A stretch of 64,000 bases of DNA from Acidobacteriota bacterium (GTDB taxonomy: Bacteria; Acidobacteriota; Aminicenantia; Aminicenantales; Saccharicenantaceae), in NCBI GenBank assembly GCA_022711665.1, contig JAKLEN010000003.1, forward strand, positions 372,001 through 436,000. The letters run 5' to 3'. Every line of letters begins with the position of its first letter. Position 1 is the stretch's first letter. The notes beneath the pieces were generated by a model, which did not search any database, was not told where the DNA came from, and saw only the letters and a program-made list of their open reading frames with translations. Both the position numbers and the translations under genes were made by a program. Below are positions 49,256 to 57,600 of the stretch, piece after piece.

Positions 49256-51717
49256 ACCGCTTCGTCTGCATCCACGGCCACTTCTACCAGCCGCCCCGCG
49301 AGAACGCCTGGCTCGAGGAGATCGAGGTCCAGGACTCGGCCGCGCCCTACCACGACTGGAACGAGCGCGTCTCGGCCGAGTGCTACGCCCCCAACACGGC
49401 CTCGCGCATCCTCGACGACAAGGACCGCATCGTCGACATCGTCAACAACTTCGCCTCGATCAGCTTCGACGCCGGCCCGACGCTCCTCTCCTGGTTGGAA
49501 AGGGCCCAGCCCGGGGTCTACCGGGCCATCCTCGAGGCCGACGAGAGGTCCCGGGCCCGCTTCCGCGGCCACGGCACGGCCCTGGCCCAGGCCTATAACC
49601 ACATGATCATGCCCCTGGCCACCGGCCGGGACAAGCGGACCCAGGTCCTGTGGGGCATCCGCGACTTCGAGCGGCGCTTCGGCCGCCGGCCCGAGGGGAT
49701 GTGGCTGCCCGAGACGGCCGTGGACCTCGAATCGCTCGACATCATGGCCGGCGAAGGCCTCCGGTTCACGATCCTGGCGCCGCGCCAGGCCGCGGCCGTC
49801 CGGCCGCTCGCGCCCGGCGGCGGCGGGCCGGCCGGCGACTGGCTCGACGTCCGCGGCGACCGCGTCGACCCGAAGAAGCCCTACCTCTGCCGCCTGCCCT
49901 CGGGCCGGACGATCGCCCTCTTCTTCTACGACGGCTCGATCGCCCACGACGTGGCCTTCGCCAACCTGCTCCGCAACGGCGGGGACTTCGCCCGCCGCCT
50001 GGCCGGCGGCTTCTCGGCCGGATCCCCGGCCCGCCCCGAGCTCATCCACGCGGCCACCGACGGCGAGACCTACGGCCACCACCACCGCTTCGGCGACATG
50101 GCCCTGGCCTTCGCCCTGCGCAGCATCGAGCGGAACCGCCTGGCCGAGGTCACGGTCTATGCCGACTTCCTGGAGCGCTTCCCGCCGGCCGACGAGGTCC
50201 GGATCGTCGAGAACACCTCCTGGAGCTGCGCCCACGGCGTCGAGCGCTGGCGCTCCGACTGCGGCTGCAGCACCGGCGGCCACCCCGGCTGGAACCAGAA
50301 ATGGCGGGCGCCGCTGCGCCGGGCCATGGACTGGCTCGGCGGCAAGGCCGCCGCGGCCTTCGTTCCGGGCCTCGGCGCCTACGCCGCCGACCCCTGGGCC
50401 GTCCGCGACGACTATATCTCGGTCGTCCTCGACCGCTCGCCCGAGTCGGTCGAGGCCTTCCTGGCCCGCCACGTCCCGCGGCCGCTCGGGCCCGAGGACA
50501 AGGTCCGGGTCCTCAAGCTCCTGGAGATGGAGCGCCAGGCCATGCTCATCTTCACCAGCGACGCCTGGTTCTTCGACGACGTCTCCAACGTCGAGACCGT
50601 CCAGGGGCTCCAGTACGCTGCCCGGACGATGCAGCTCCTGCGCGACGTCTCCGGCGAGGACCTGGAGCCGGACTTCCTGGCCGTCCTGTCCGAGGCCCGG
50701 AGCAACGTGCCCCGGCACAAGAACGGCGCCGTCGTCTACGACAAGCTTGTCCGGCCGGCCGTCGTCGACTTCTTCCGGCTGGTCGCCCACTACGCCATGT
50801 CCACGCTCTTCGAGAGCGATCCCCGGGCGATCGACCTCGGCCTCTACCGCGCCGTCCCGGAGGACGGCCAGAGGACCGAGGCAGGCGAGCGGACGCTGTC
50901 CCTGGGGCTCGTCCACCTGCGCTCCCATGTCACCTGGGAGGAGCGGACGATCGAGTATGCCGTCCTCCATCTCGGCGACCAGAATATCACCGCGGGGGTC
51001 CGCGACCACGCCGGCGACGCCGCCTACCGGGCCATGGGCCGGACGATCGGCCTGGCCTTCGCCCGGAGCGACATGGCCGCCGTCGTCCGCCTGATCGACC
51101 GGGAGTTCGGCTCCCGCACCTACACCCTCTGGCACCTTTTCGCCGAGCAGAAGCGCCGCATCATGGCCCGGATCCTGGAGGCCAAGCTCCGCGACCTGGA
51201 GGCCGATTTCCGGCACATCTTCGAGGGCAACTACGCCGTCATGAAGGCCGTGCGGGAGATGGCCGCGCCGCTGCCGGAGGCGCTGCGCACGCCGGCCCTG
51301 TTCGTCCTCAACACCGATCTCCGCCGCCTGATGGAGGGGCCGGGCCTGGACCTCGGGGAGCTGCGTCGGCTGCAGAAGGAATACGCGGCCTGGGATTTCA
51401 AGCCCGACGGCGAGACCCTGGCCTACTCCGCCGGCCGGAAAGCCGGGGCCCTGATGTCGGCCTGGGCCCGGACGCCCGAGGACGCCGCGGGGCTGAGGGA
51501 CATCGCCGACTTCCTGGCGCTCCTCAAGAGGATGGCCGTGGCCTTCGACCCGTGGCAGTGCCAGAACGTCTTTTTCTCGACGGGAAGGTCGGTCTACGCC
51601 CCGATGTTCGAGAGGGCGGGCCGCGGCGACCAGGCGGCCGCGGCCTGGCTCAAGAGCTTCGATTCCGTCGCGGAGCTAATCCGGGTCGACCCGTCGGTCT
51701 TCCGGCCGGCGGCCTGA
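49252..51717 (+). CDS. Glycoside hydrolase family 57 protein with DUF3536
   Basis: An 821-residue protein. The N-terminal GH57 region starts [19 protein letters not shown], the hallmark of this subgroup, with HGVERW and [15 protein letters not shown] further on. The second half matches the DUF3536 region ([27 protein letters not shown]). GH57 enzymes act on alpha-glucans as amylases, amylopullulanases or branching enzymes. Coupled to glgB by an ATGA overlap, it probably trims or remodels the same glycogen; no signal peptide, so cytoplasmic. The gene ends 28 bases before the convergent lipoprotein gene. Confidence 0.92.
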
Positions 51718-51744
51718 ACGCGTCTGCCGCCGGGCGTCCCCGCC

Positions 51745-52749
51745 TTATTGGATCTCGAGGGATTCCGCGGTCTGAGGCCGGGAGGAATCGGCCAGCCTGA
51801 CCCGGGCCCAGATCTTGAAGCTCTTGGCGACGTCCGGGTCCATGTCGGGGCGCATTCCGCCGCCGGGTCCGCCCATGCCCCCGCCCGGGCCTCCCATGCC
51901 GCCGGGCATCCCGCCCATGCCCCCGGGCATGCCTCCGGGCATGCCTCCGCCTCCGCCCGGCGCGCCGCCGGGAGGGCCGTCGCGCCGGCCGTCCCGCGAG
52001 GCGGCGGCGGAGACGAACCCGATCCCGAGCGTGCCGCCCGGCTCGACGCCGACGGCGTAGGGATGGCCGTCGTCGGCGCGGAGGGGGATGCCGATCTCGA
52101 CGGTGAACGAGCCGGCCGAGATGCCGGTCTTGACTTCCAGGCCCGCGGCGGCCGCCTCCTCGGCGGACAGTTTCTGGAGCGTCCTGCCGTTCGGCCCGAG
52201 GATCTCGACGGTGCCGCCGGGCGGTCCGGCCGGCCGGTCCTGGCCCGGTCCGGCGTTTTCGCCTTCGGGCTCGCGGCCGGGCCGGCGTTCCGGTCTACGG
52301 CCGCCCTGTTCGGGCTCACCGCCGGGCTCGCCCTCGGGCCGCTCGCCTCCGGGCCGCCCGCCCGCCGGCGGGCCTCCGGCCTGGGTCAGGCGGATGCCGA
52401 GCGTTTTCCGGCTGCCGCCCTGGGGATCGATCCAGACGGTCAGGTCGCCGATCGGCGCGCCGGATGCCCGCCCCTCGATGTCCTCGCGGGTCAGGCAGAC
52501 GTAGAGGGCATCGCGGTTGTTGACGAAACCGACGAAAAGGCGGTTCTTCTCGACGTAGGACAGGGCGCCGTTCCAGTCGTCCGTTTCACCGTCGACGGTG
52601 ATCGAATGCGGCGGCCCCAGGCTAGAGACGACGTAAACGCGGCCGCCGCACCCCGACAAGGCGAGGACGGCGGCCAGGAGGGGGAGGGAAAAGGTCAGGC
52701 CGGGTTGCCCCGGCCTGACAACAGGAGAAAGAAAGGAAAGGGGCCGCAT
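51745..52749 (-). CDS. Putative lipoprotein with Gly/Pro/Met-rich segments, ECF operon
   Basis: A 334-residue protein with a lipoprotein signal (LLAAVLALSGC, Cys34). The mature N-terminus (SITVDGETDDWNGALSYVEK, NRDALYVCLTRED) looks like a carbohydrate-binding or DOMON-like beta-sandwich. It is interrupted by a Gly/Pro/Glu/Arg-rich insertion (about 125-180) and followed near 265-305 by repeats of GGMPGG and GGPGGGMGG. The low-complexity stretches are encoded by imperfect DNA repeats and may vary in length. It is the fourth gene of the operon headed by an ECF sigma factor, 12 bases after the preceding gene, and is probably a target or sensor of that circuit. Family unknown. Confidence 0.8.
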   Translation of the reverse strand: MRPLSFLSPVVRPGQPGLTFSLPLLAAVLALSGCGGRVYVVSSLGPPHSITVDGETDDWNGALSYVEKNRLFVGFVNNRDALYVCLTREDIEGRASGAPIGDLTVWIDPQGGSRKTLGIRLTQAGGPPAGGRPGGERPEGEPGGEPEQGGRRPERRPGREPEGENAGPGQDRPAGPPGGTVEILGPNGRTLQKLSAEEAAAAGLEVKTGISAGSFTVEIGIPLRADDGHPYAVGVEPGGTLGIGFVSAAASRDGRRDGPPGGAPGGGGGMPGGMPGGMGGMPGGMGGPGGGMGGPGGGMRPDMDPDVAKSFKIWARVRLADSSRPQTAESLEIQ

Positions 52750-52761
52750 CTAGGGATCACC

Positions 52762-53385
52762 TCAATAGACACCGGGAAAGGGTTCGACATTCCCGGGGCC
52801 GTGTTTTTTCTCGTCAGGCTTGACCGGCGGGGGAGGAGGCGTCTGGCCGGGTCCGCCGGCAGGTCCGCCGGGTCCGCCCGGTCCCATCCGGCCTGGTTCT
52901 CCAGGTCCGCCGGGACCCATCTCGCCAGGATTGCCGGGCCCGCCGGGGCCCATCGCGCCGGGGCCGCCCGGTCCGCCGGGTCCCCTGCGGTCCGGCCCGA
53001 GCCCGCCGGGTCCCATCCCGGGCGGCGGAGGCGGGAACTGGCGCATGTTTTCCTTGAGCTTGGCCAGCACGTCGGCCGGCACGACCGCAGCGATATCCTT
53101 CCACAGCGCTTCGAAATCGGCGTCGATCTCCTGGCGGGTGCGGTCGTGGATGGCGGCCAGATTCTTGCCGTGGGCCCGGAAGATCTTGTCGAGCTCCGCC
53201 CGCTTCTCGCCCGAGACCCTGTCCAGGACGGGGTTGCGCCAAGGCACGAGAAGCCCCTGGTCGCGCTGGCGGATGATGTGGCGGATGCTGCCACGGACAA
53301 CGGCCCGATCGCACAGGGCGCCCGCGGCGACTCCGGCGATGAAGATGCCGGCGAAAACGAGGACGGCTTTGGATTTGGTATTCAT
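52762..53385 (-). CDS. Membrane-anchored Spy/CpxP-like protein with collagen-like tail
   Basis: A 207-residue protein: one N-terminal helix (AVLVFAGIFIAGVAAGAL), an extracytoplasmic helical domain (about 45-116, ELDKIFRAHGKNLAAIHDRT, ALWKDIAAVVPADVLAKLKE) resembling periplasmic adaptor/heavy-metal-sensor proteins of the Spy/CpxP type, then a collagen-like G-x-y region (123-180, e.g. GPGGPGNPGEMGPGG) and a PPPPP linker. It sits nine bases after the anti-sigma-like gene. Such proteins often sense envelope stress and act on the anti-sigma factor; this role is inferred from order. The tail composition matches the adjacent lipoprotein. Confidence 0.8.
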   Translation of the reverse strand: MNTKSKAVLVFAGIFIAGVAAGALCDRAVVRGSIRHIIRQRDQGLLVPWRNPVLDRVSGEKRAELDKIFRAHGKNLAAIHDRTRQEIDADFEALWKDIAAVVPADVLAKLKENMRQFPPPPPGMGPGGLGPDRRGPGGPGGPGAMGPGGPGNPGEMGPGGPGEPGRMGPGGPGGPAGGPGQTPPPPPVKPDEKKHGPGNVEPFPGVY

Positions 53386-53394
53386 GATCGCTAC

Positions 53395-53814
53395 CTAAAA
53401 GAGCGGCAGCTCCAGGATCCGGTCGAGGGACAGGTTCGAGACGTAATAGACCGCGTCCCGGGGGATGAGCTCTCCGCTGATCAGGACATACGAGGCCACG
53501 GCGACAACGAGGATGAGCCCGGCCAGGGCGGCGCGCCGAGCCAACCCCGCGACGACCGGCAGGAAGCCTGGCTCGGCTCCCGCGCCGAATAGCCCTTCCG
53601 ACCGGGCCCGGGCCAGGGTCCGCTCCGCGAACTCGGGCCGGAACGAGGCGGTCCTGGCGCCGGCCAGATCGCGGCGCAGGGCCAGCAGGTTCTCGCGGGT
53701 CCGCTCGAGCTCAGGCCAGGCGGCCAGGGCCCGGTCCAGCCGCTCACGGTCCCTGGGACCGAGCGGCGCGTCGAGCGACCGGTCAAGCAGCTTGAGGATC
53801 TTTTTCTTCATCAT
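53395..53814 (-). CDS. Putative anti-sigma factor, single-pass membrane protein
   Basis: A 139-residue protein with a cytoplasmic N-terminal part (about 1-88, LDRSLDAPLGPRDRERLDRA) and one transmembrane helix (AALAGLILVVAVASYVLI), then a short extracytoplasmic tail. Size, topology and position 27 bases after an ECF sigma gene fit an anti-sigma factor. The zinc-binding HxxxCxxC motif of ZAS-type anti-sigmas is absent, so the assignment rests on context. Confidence 0.7.
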   Translation of the reverse strand: MMKKKILKLLDRSLDAPLGPRDRERLDRALAAWPELERTRENLLALRRDLAGARTASFRPEFAERTLARARSEGLFGAGAEPGFLPVVAGLARRAALAGLILVVAVASYVLISGELIPRDAVYYVSNLSLDRILELPLF

Positions 53815-53841
53815 TCCCCTTCTCCAACGTCGAATACACCC

Positions 53842-54495
53842 CTATTCCGGGCCCTTGCCCTCGAGGACGGCCTTGAGCCTGTCCTGGCCCCTGGCCAGGC
53901 GGGACAGGACGGTGCCCTGAGGCAGGCCCAGGATCTTGGCCGTTTCCCGGGTCGAGAAACCCTCGATGAGCCGCAGGACGATGACTGCCTTGTACTTCGG
54001 CTCGAGCCTATCCAGCCCCTGGCGGACGGCGACCCGGGCGTCTTCCGCGCCGGGCCGGTCGGGCGCGGGCAGGACCTCGGCTTCGCCTTCGGCCGGCTCG
54101 ACCGTCTGGAAGCGGTCGAACCGGCGCCGCCGCCGCAGCTCGTTCAGGGACAGGTTGATGGCGATGCGGGTCAGGTAGGTCCTGATCGTCGACTCGCCCC
54201 GGAAGCGCGGCAGCGACCGGAAGAACTGGATGAACGTCTCCTGGCCGATGTCGTCGACGTCGGGTCCGTGCCCCAGGATGCCCGTCACCGTCGCCGCCAC
54301 CGGACCCTCGTACCTCTCGATAAGCTCGCGGCAGGCGGCCTCGTCCCCGTTCTTGAGCCGGGCGACCAGGCCGCTTTCGGCCGCGGCGTCTTGGATCAGG
54401 GCCGGCCGGGGGATGGCGATGTCCATTGTCCTTCGACTTTCTGAGTCGGCCTCGTGTCGGATCGGCCTCTCTCCCCGGCCAGCCCCGACACTCAT
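53842..54495 (-). CDS. RNA polymerase ECF-type sigma factor
   Basis: A 217-residue sigma factor with region 2 (CRELIERYEGPVAATVTGIL, DVDDIGQETFIQFFRSLPRF, TYLTRIAINLSLNELRRRRR) and region 4 (LRLIEGFSTRETAKILGLPQ, TVLSRLARGQDRLK), without region 3: the ECF layout. It directs polymerase to its own regulon, very likely including the three genes downstream. ATG 54495 has GGAGAGG eight bases upstream; ATG 54426, giving 194 residues, is a possible alternative. The operon reads sigma, anti-sigma, sensor-like protein, lipoprotein. Confidence 0.93.
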   Translation of the reverse strand: MSVGAGRGERPIRHEADSESRRTMDIAIPRPALIQDAAAESGLVARLKNGDEAACRELIERYEGPVAATVTGILGHGPDVDDIGQETFIQFFRSLPRFRGESTIRTYLTRIAINLSLNELRRRRRFDRFQTVEPAEGEAEVLPAPDRPGAEDARVAVRQGLDRLEPKYKAVIVLRLIEGFSTRETAKILGLPQGTVLSRLARGQDRLKAVLEGKGPE

Positions 54496-54592
54496 TAGAT
54501 GCGCCTCTCCAGCCCGTTATTCCCGATCGGCGGCATTATTTCATATTTCCTCATGGAATGGTAAACCGGGGCAGGGGCCGGGCCGTTGCGCC

Positions 54593-54621
54593 TTGCCTTT
54601 TCGGCCGGATTCGGCTATAAC
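54593..54621 (+). promoter_or_regulatory. Sigma-70 promoter of tRNA-Arg
   Basis: TTGCCT (54593-54598), 17-base spacer, TATAAC (54616-54621); the mature tRNA begins 24 bases later. Confidence 0.75.
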
Positions 54622-54644
54622 TGAGAGGCTTTTTCCCGGCCTGC

Positions 54645-54721
54645 GTGCCTGTAGCTCAGCTGGATAGAGCGTTGGACTCCGGATCCAAAGGTCGGAGGTT
54701 CGAATCCTCTCAGGCACGCCA
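54645..54721 (+). tRNA. tRNA-Arg (anticodon CCG)
   Basis: Cloverleaf: acceptor GTGCCTG with CAGGCAC, D-stem GCTC/GAGC, anticodon stem TTGGA/TCCAA with loop CTCCGGA (anticodon CCG, reading CGG), five-base variable loop, T-arm GGAGG-TTCGAAT-CCTCT, and an encoded CCA end (54719-54721). Its 3' end recurs twice downstream (57303-57350 and 58216-58240), marking it as an integration target. Confidence 0.95.
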
Positions 54722-54776
54722 TCTCTGATTCACACTAAAACCATAAGATAGAAGTTTCTGTCGGGCCTCAGCTTCA
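54697..54776 (+). repeat. Direct repeat at tRNA 3' end (left copy)
   Basis: Eighty bases from GGTTCGAATCC in the T-arm to CAGCTTCA, of which the first 25 are tRNA. They match 58216-58295 at about 72 of 80 positions, in the same orientation, 3.5 kb away. Confidence 0.85.
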
Positions 54777-55093
54777 CCCGTTTTTCGGTCCGTGTCACAG
54801 CCGTGTAACAGACTCCCCCCGTTTTGAGGGCTTTCGGGGGTTTTTTGGCGAGAAGCTCCACCGCCGCCCGCCTTCTCTCCTCGGTCGCCCATGCTTACAC
54901 TTGATATAGTAAAGGCTTTTAGGGCAAGAACCCTGAAACTACTAATCGAAGTTCAGAAAGCAATAATAACACTAGTGTTCGCGATCTGAATTCGATATAA
55001 CTCAAGTGAATCCATTGGGCAGGCCCAAGCAATGAACCCAAGGCTTGCTTATCTAAAATCGCCGTATTCCTCTCAGCATAAGAAGAGATTAAT
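54722..55093. other. Intergenic start of the tRNA-Arg island
   Basis: No supported gene. Contains the flanking part of the direct repeat, a phased pair CGTGTCACA-GCC-GTGTAACA (54791-54810) like those in the inverted repeat at 57.2 kb, the tRNA terminator, and then a stretch clearly richer in A and T than the chromosome to the left, leading to the first island gene. Confidence 0.6.
54815..54846 (+). terminator. Terminator downstream of tRNA-Arg
   Basis: CCCCCCG (54815-54821) pairs with CGGGGG (54835-54840) and is followed by TTTTTT (54841-54846). Confidence 0.75.
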
Positions 55094-55573
55094 ATGAATG
55101 TAAAACGAATTATCGCTTTCTTGACCTTCCTGTCGATATCAGCAGGCATCGCATGGATCCTTGCCTTAGGAACTTCAGGAACTTCAGCGCCTGTGATGGC
55201 TTTCTATTCATGGGGGTTTTTCTTAGCGCGGTCGGCGGGTATATCGATGCCTCTGGCCCTTTTGATTCTCCCCATATATTTTCTCGTCATCCTTGGGGTA
55301 TCCACGCTTATGGCTTCCATTCATTGGAGCCGCGGCCTCGTAGTGCCGATTGTTATGCATTGCCTTGGAACAGTTGTTGATGCATTGACCTTCGGCCCGC
55401 TGGTGGTCGATGAAACAGCCAGCCAGTTCCTGAGTTTTTGCTTAATCTCATTAGGAATCTTTATCGCCTATCTTATATTCGACTGGCGCTTAGCTTGGAC
55501 CATATTCAACGACGGATCTCGGCATTCGACTCCTGCAAGCCTTCCTGGCGAGAAAGAACGAGATTGTCGTTAG
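55094..55573 (+). CDS. Island-borne membrane protein of unknown function
   Basis: A 159-residue protein with four or so membrane helices (IIAFLTFLSISAGIAWILAL, LALLILPIYFLVILGVSTLM, FLSFCLISLGIFIAYLIF). The segment RGLVVPIVMHCLGTVVDAL recalls the last conserved motif of CPBP (CAAX-protease-like) membrane proteins, but the upstream catalytic Glu-Glu motif is not seen, so it may be a fragment or another family. Codon use and base composition are more AT-rich than the chromosome to either side. The Shine-Dalgarno is weak. Confidence 0.5.
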   Translation: MNVKRIIAFLTFLSISAGIAWILALGTSGTSAPVMAFYSWGFFLARSAGISMPLALLILPIYFLVILGVSTLMASIHWSRGLVVPIVMHCLGTVVDALTFGPLVVDETASQFLSFCLISLGIFIAYLIFDWRLAWTIFNDGSRHSTPASLPGEKERDCR

Positions 55574-55822
55574 CATACGCGCCTTTGGCACTCAAATCGC
55601 TTTGGCTCGCGCTCAAGCATGGTAATGCCCGTAACTACTGAACCACCACCCATTTCGCTCGTAGGCCGCCCGATTAATTCTTTAAGGGTTCCAGATCAGA
55701 TTCGTTGTCGACTGGAATTGGTCAAGCATCCAGGCCAAGCAGCTCAGAGGCAGCATGATTCTCGGAAACTGAACGCTCGAACGAAGCTATTTGTTTTCGC
55801 CGATTAACGTCAGGAGGTGTTT
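55574..55822. other. Intergenic stretch in the island
   Basis: No supported gene or recognisable attC, promoter or repeat. It ends with the strong CAGGAGGTG Shine-Dalgarno of the next gene. Confidence 0.5.
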
Positions 55823-56425
55823 ATGAGCGAACTAAAAAGAACGACGTTATTCGCGATTCTTCTTGTGCTGCCGTTCTGTGCATCCCATGGCCGAGCTGAT
55901 GAAAATAACGATCCTCCTATTGATGTATCGCTAATCGATCTCAGAGAGAGCGGAAATCAATATGATAACCGCTTGGTCCGAGTACATGGGGAGTATTTTT
56001 GCAATTTCGAAGAGAGCCTCATCGTGCTGCGCGATCCGAAAACAGATAACATCGTAGTCAGCATCTGGGTGGATCTGCACGATGATGTGGAAAATGTCAA
56101 AGAAAACAGGGATATTAACGCGCTCGATTTTATGAGACTGGCCATGTCCGGCAAACTAAAAGACTCTCTCAACGAAATTCATTGGATAGTCCCTTTGCCC
56201 ATAAAGCCCTTGCCCGATAGCCAGCTTAGTGAAATGCTCGAGTATCGAAAGGCAAAGAGTCCTGGGAGAGCTAAGATCACGGTTATTGGAGGGTTCGATT
56301 ACGCCAACAAGGGGCGCCTAATATTGCTCGGAAAAGGCGAGCCGATATTTATGGGGGGATACGGCCATCAAGCCTCATGGCAAAGTAGAATAGTCGCAGA
56401 ATCGATAGTTATTCAAAAAGATTGA
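55823..56425 (+). CDS. Exported protein, OB-fold-like, unknown function
   Basis: A 200-residue protein with a signal peptide (RTTLFAILLVLPFCASHGRA). The mature part begins with a pattern common to small OB-fold exported proteins, 'slidLre...yDnrlVrVhGey' (SLIDLRESGNQYDNRLVRVH), followed by beta-strands and a TVIGGFDYANKGRLILLG segment near the end. ATG 55823 is chosen because AGGAGG lies six bases upstream. The composition is AT-rich, as for its neighbours in the island, which suggests acquisition by transfer. No catalytic motif was seen. Confidence 0.7.
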   Translation: MSELKRTTLFAILLVLPFCASHGRADENNDPPIDVSLIDLRESGNQYDNRLVRVHGEYFCNFEESLIVLRDPKTDNIVVSIWVDLHDDVENVKENRDINALDFMRLAMSGKLKDSLNEIHWIVPLPIKPLPDSQLSEMLEYRKAKSPGRAKITVIGGFDYANKGRLILLGKGEPIFMGGYGHQASWQSRIVAESIVIQKD

Positions 56426-56612
56426 TAATATCCTGATTTATGAGCAAGATTGGCATTGCCAGCTAGGGGGCTACAACAGAAGTAATCTTGAGAATGACGC
56501 TAAAGCGGCTTTTATCACCTTTGTTGAGTATACTAAGCCGAATATTTCATTTTAGGAATCTCCAGGACGGACTGTTCGGGAAACTAGAGTTGGTCTATAA
56601 AAGGAAACCGAA
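56426..56612. other. Intergenic stretch in the island
   Basis: A 187-base AT-rich gap; the only feature I can point to is a TATAAA box near 56596 just before the next gene. Confidence 0.45.
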
Positions 56613-57116
56613 ATGAAGAACTCGGCAAGAACCTTTTTAGCTGGTTTGCTATTAACGTTATGCCTAAGCAATCTCCCCGAATGTGCTTCGGACGAGCGTC
56701 AAAACAAACAAGTTCTTATCTGCGAAAATGCTGTCGCCTTCTTAACGCTCTCCGAAGAAGATGTCAATCTATTTCTCTTCAAACATAAGGAGAGGGAGCA
56801 AGAGGCGATCGAGGTCCTATCCGATTTTTACTCTTATGCTGAAAAGATGGAGCAGATGCTTAAGAAAGCTGGGATATCAGTCAAGTACAGCGAACCCAAG
56901 AATACCTATTTCTGTTATCCTGACGGGGCACTTGAGCCTGTCATCTTCAAGGAAGGAACGTTCTACGGAATGGCCATGTTTGCAAAAGGGAAGAAACCTA
57001 AGGTCATGACTAACTTTGGAGCACACATAGAACCGATGATAGAGATTCTATCCGAATATTTCAAAATCCAGTTTAAGGAAAAAGGAGAAAATGAACGATT
57101 CGGTAATCGGGAATAA
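56613..57116 (+). CDS. Exported protein of unknown function, island
   Basis: A 167-residue protein with a signal peptide (TFLAGLLLTLCLSNLPECA; the Cys could be a lipidation site, but the lipobox is poor). The mature part is charged and mostly alpha/beta: LTLSEEDVNLFLFKHKEREQ, SYAEKMEQMLKKAGISVKYS, then FKEGTFYGMAMFAKG. I recognise no family. AAAGGAA precedes the ATG. AT-rich codon use sets it apart from the chromosome. It ends 63 bases before the 67-bp inverted repeat. Confidence 0.65.
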   Translation: MKNSARTFLAGLLLTLCLSNLPECASDERQNKQVLICENAVAFLTLSEEDVNLFLFKHKEREQEAIEVLSDFYSYAEKMEQMLKKAGISVKYSEPKNTYFCYPDGALEPVIFKEGTFYGMAMFAKGKKPKVMTNFGAHIEPMIEILSEYFKIQFKEKGENERFGNRE

Positions 57117-57178
57117 GGCTATTTATTTTCTGGCCTGTCTAGTTAGTGTGCGTAGTAATAGGCAGACCACCCCACCAT

Positions 57179-57245
57179 GTCACAACCGTGTCACAAAAAG
57201 TGTGTAAACCCGCCTAATCCTGACTAATGGTGCTCAAAGGAAAAC
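57179..57245 (+). repeat. Inverted repeat around the tRNA fragment, left arm
   Basis: Starts GTCACAACCGTGTCACAAAA and pairs with 57371-57438 at about 80% identity. It contains two GTCACA units 11 bases apart, the period of one helical turn, as in recombinase arm sites. Confidence 0.8.
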
Positions 57246-57302
57246 AGGTCATTCTCCCCTGGGAATCGGGTTTGCCCCATATGTCCAGGAGGGTAGAGAA
57301 GG

Positions 57303-57350
57303 GGACTCCGGATCCAAAGGCGGGAGGTTCGAAGCTTCTCAGGCACGCCA
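57303..57350 (+). pseudogene. tRNA-Arg 3'-half copy (attachment-site remnant)
   Basis: Forty-eight bases from GGACTCCGGATCC to GCCA match tRNA-Arg 54674-54721 with four differences: two in the variable loop and two that break the T-stem. The 5' half is missing, so no tRNA can form. It is centred between the arms of the inverted repeat and fits an attachment site left by integration into the tRNA gene. Confidence 0.85.
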
Positions 57351-57370
57351 AGTTCTCCCCTGATTTCGTC

Positions 57371-57438
57371 GTTTTCCGTTTAAACACCATTAAGCCAGAT
57401 TAGGCGGGCTTAAGCACTTTTTGTGACGTATTTGTGAC
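57371..57438 (-). repeat. Inverted repeat around the tRNA fragment, right arm
   Basis: The reverse complement begins GTCACAAATACGTCACAAAA and aligns with the left arm with 11 mismatches in 54, then on to GGAAAAC with one gap. It has the same 11-base-phased GTCACA pair. Confidence 0.8.
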
Positions 57439-57487
57439 GCGGCGGAATGGTCTATACTTTGTTTGGTTCGTGACTTGGGTCGAAACG

Positions 57488-57598
57488 GTGCGTTTGGCGC
57501 GCTACCCCCTGACGGTCTCGGCGCGTCACGTCTTCGTTCTCGAATCCCTCGAAGACGGCCGGCTCGAAGTGGTCAAGTACGAGATCGTCGACCCGTAG
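57488..57598 (+). pseudogene. Decapitated C-terminal gene fragment
   Basis: A GC-rich frame ending in TAG at 57596-57598 encodes VSARHVFVLESLEDGRLEVV followed by KYEIVDP. It reads like a genuine protein C-terminus but has no start, Shine-Dalgarno or upstream body; the frame enters from the inverted-repeat side. It probably is the tail of a gene cut off by insertion of the island. Parent family not recognised. Confidence 0.45.
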
Positions 57599-57600
57599 TC

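Larger units (their letters stand above)
57117..57600. other. Non-coding junction region of the island
   Basis: Nearly 480 bases without a complete gene. It holds, in order, the left arm of a 67-bp inverted repeat, a 48-bp copy of the tRNA-Arg 3' half, the right arm, and a decapitated gene fragment. Composition switches from AT-rich to the normal GC-rich state just after the right arm. Confidence 0.75.

Noticed and set aside
52750-53592. Plus-strand Gly/Pro-rich frames opposite the ECF operon
   Set aside because: These are reverse-strand readings of GC-rich repeats; the minus-strand frames have signal peptides, start sites and operon spacing.
54919-55149. Minus-strand 76-codon frame in the island
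   Set aside because: No Shine-Dalgarno, overlaps the start of the plus-strand membrane protein gene, and its translation shows no protein-like features.
55094-55573. Firm CPBP (CAAX protease) call for the island membrane protein
   Set aside because: Only the last motif is suggestive; the Glu-Glu and histidine motifs needed for the family are not seen, so it was left as unknown.
55574-55822. Possible integron attC site and gene cassettes in the AT-rich island
   Set aside because: I looked for paired RYYYAAC/GTTRRRY ends around a hairpin after each island gene and found none; the tRNA copies explain the island better.
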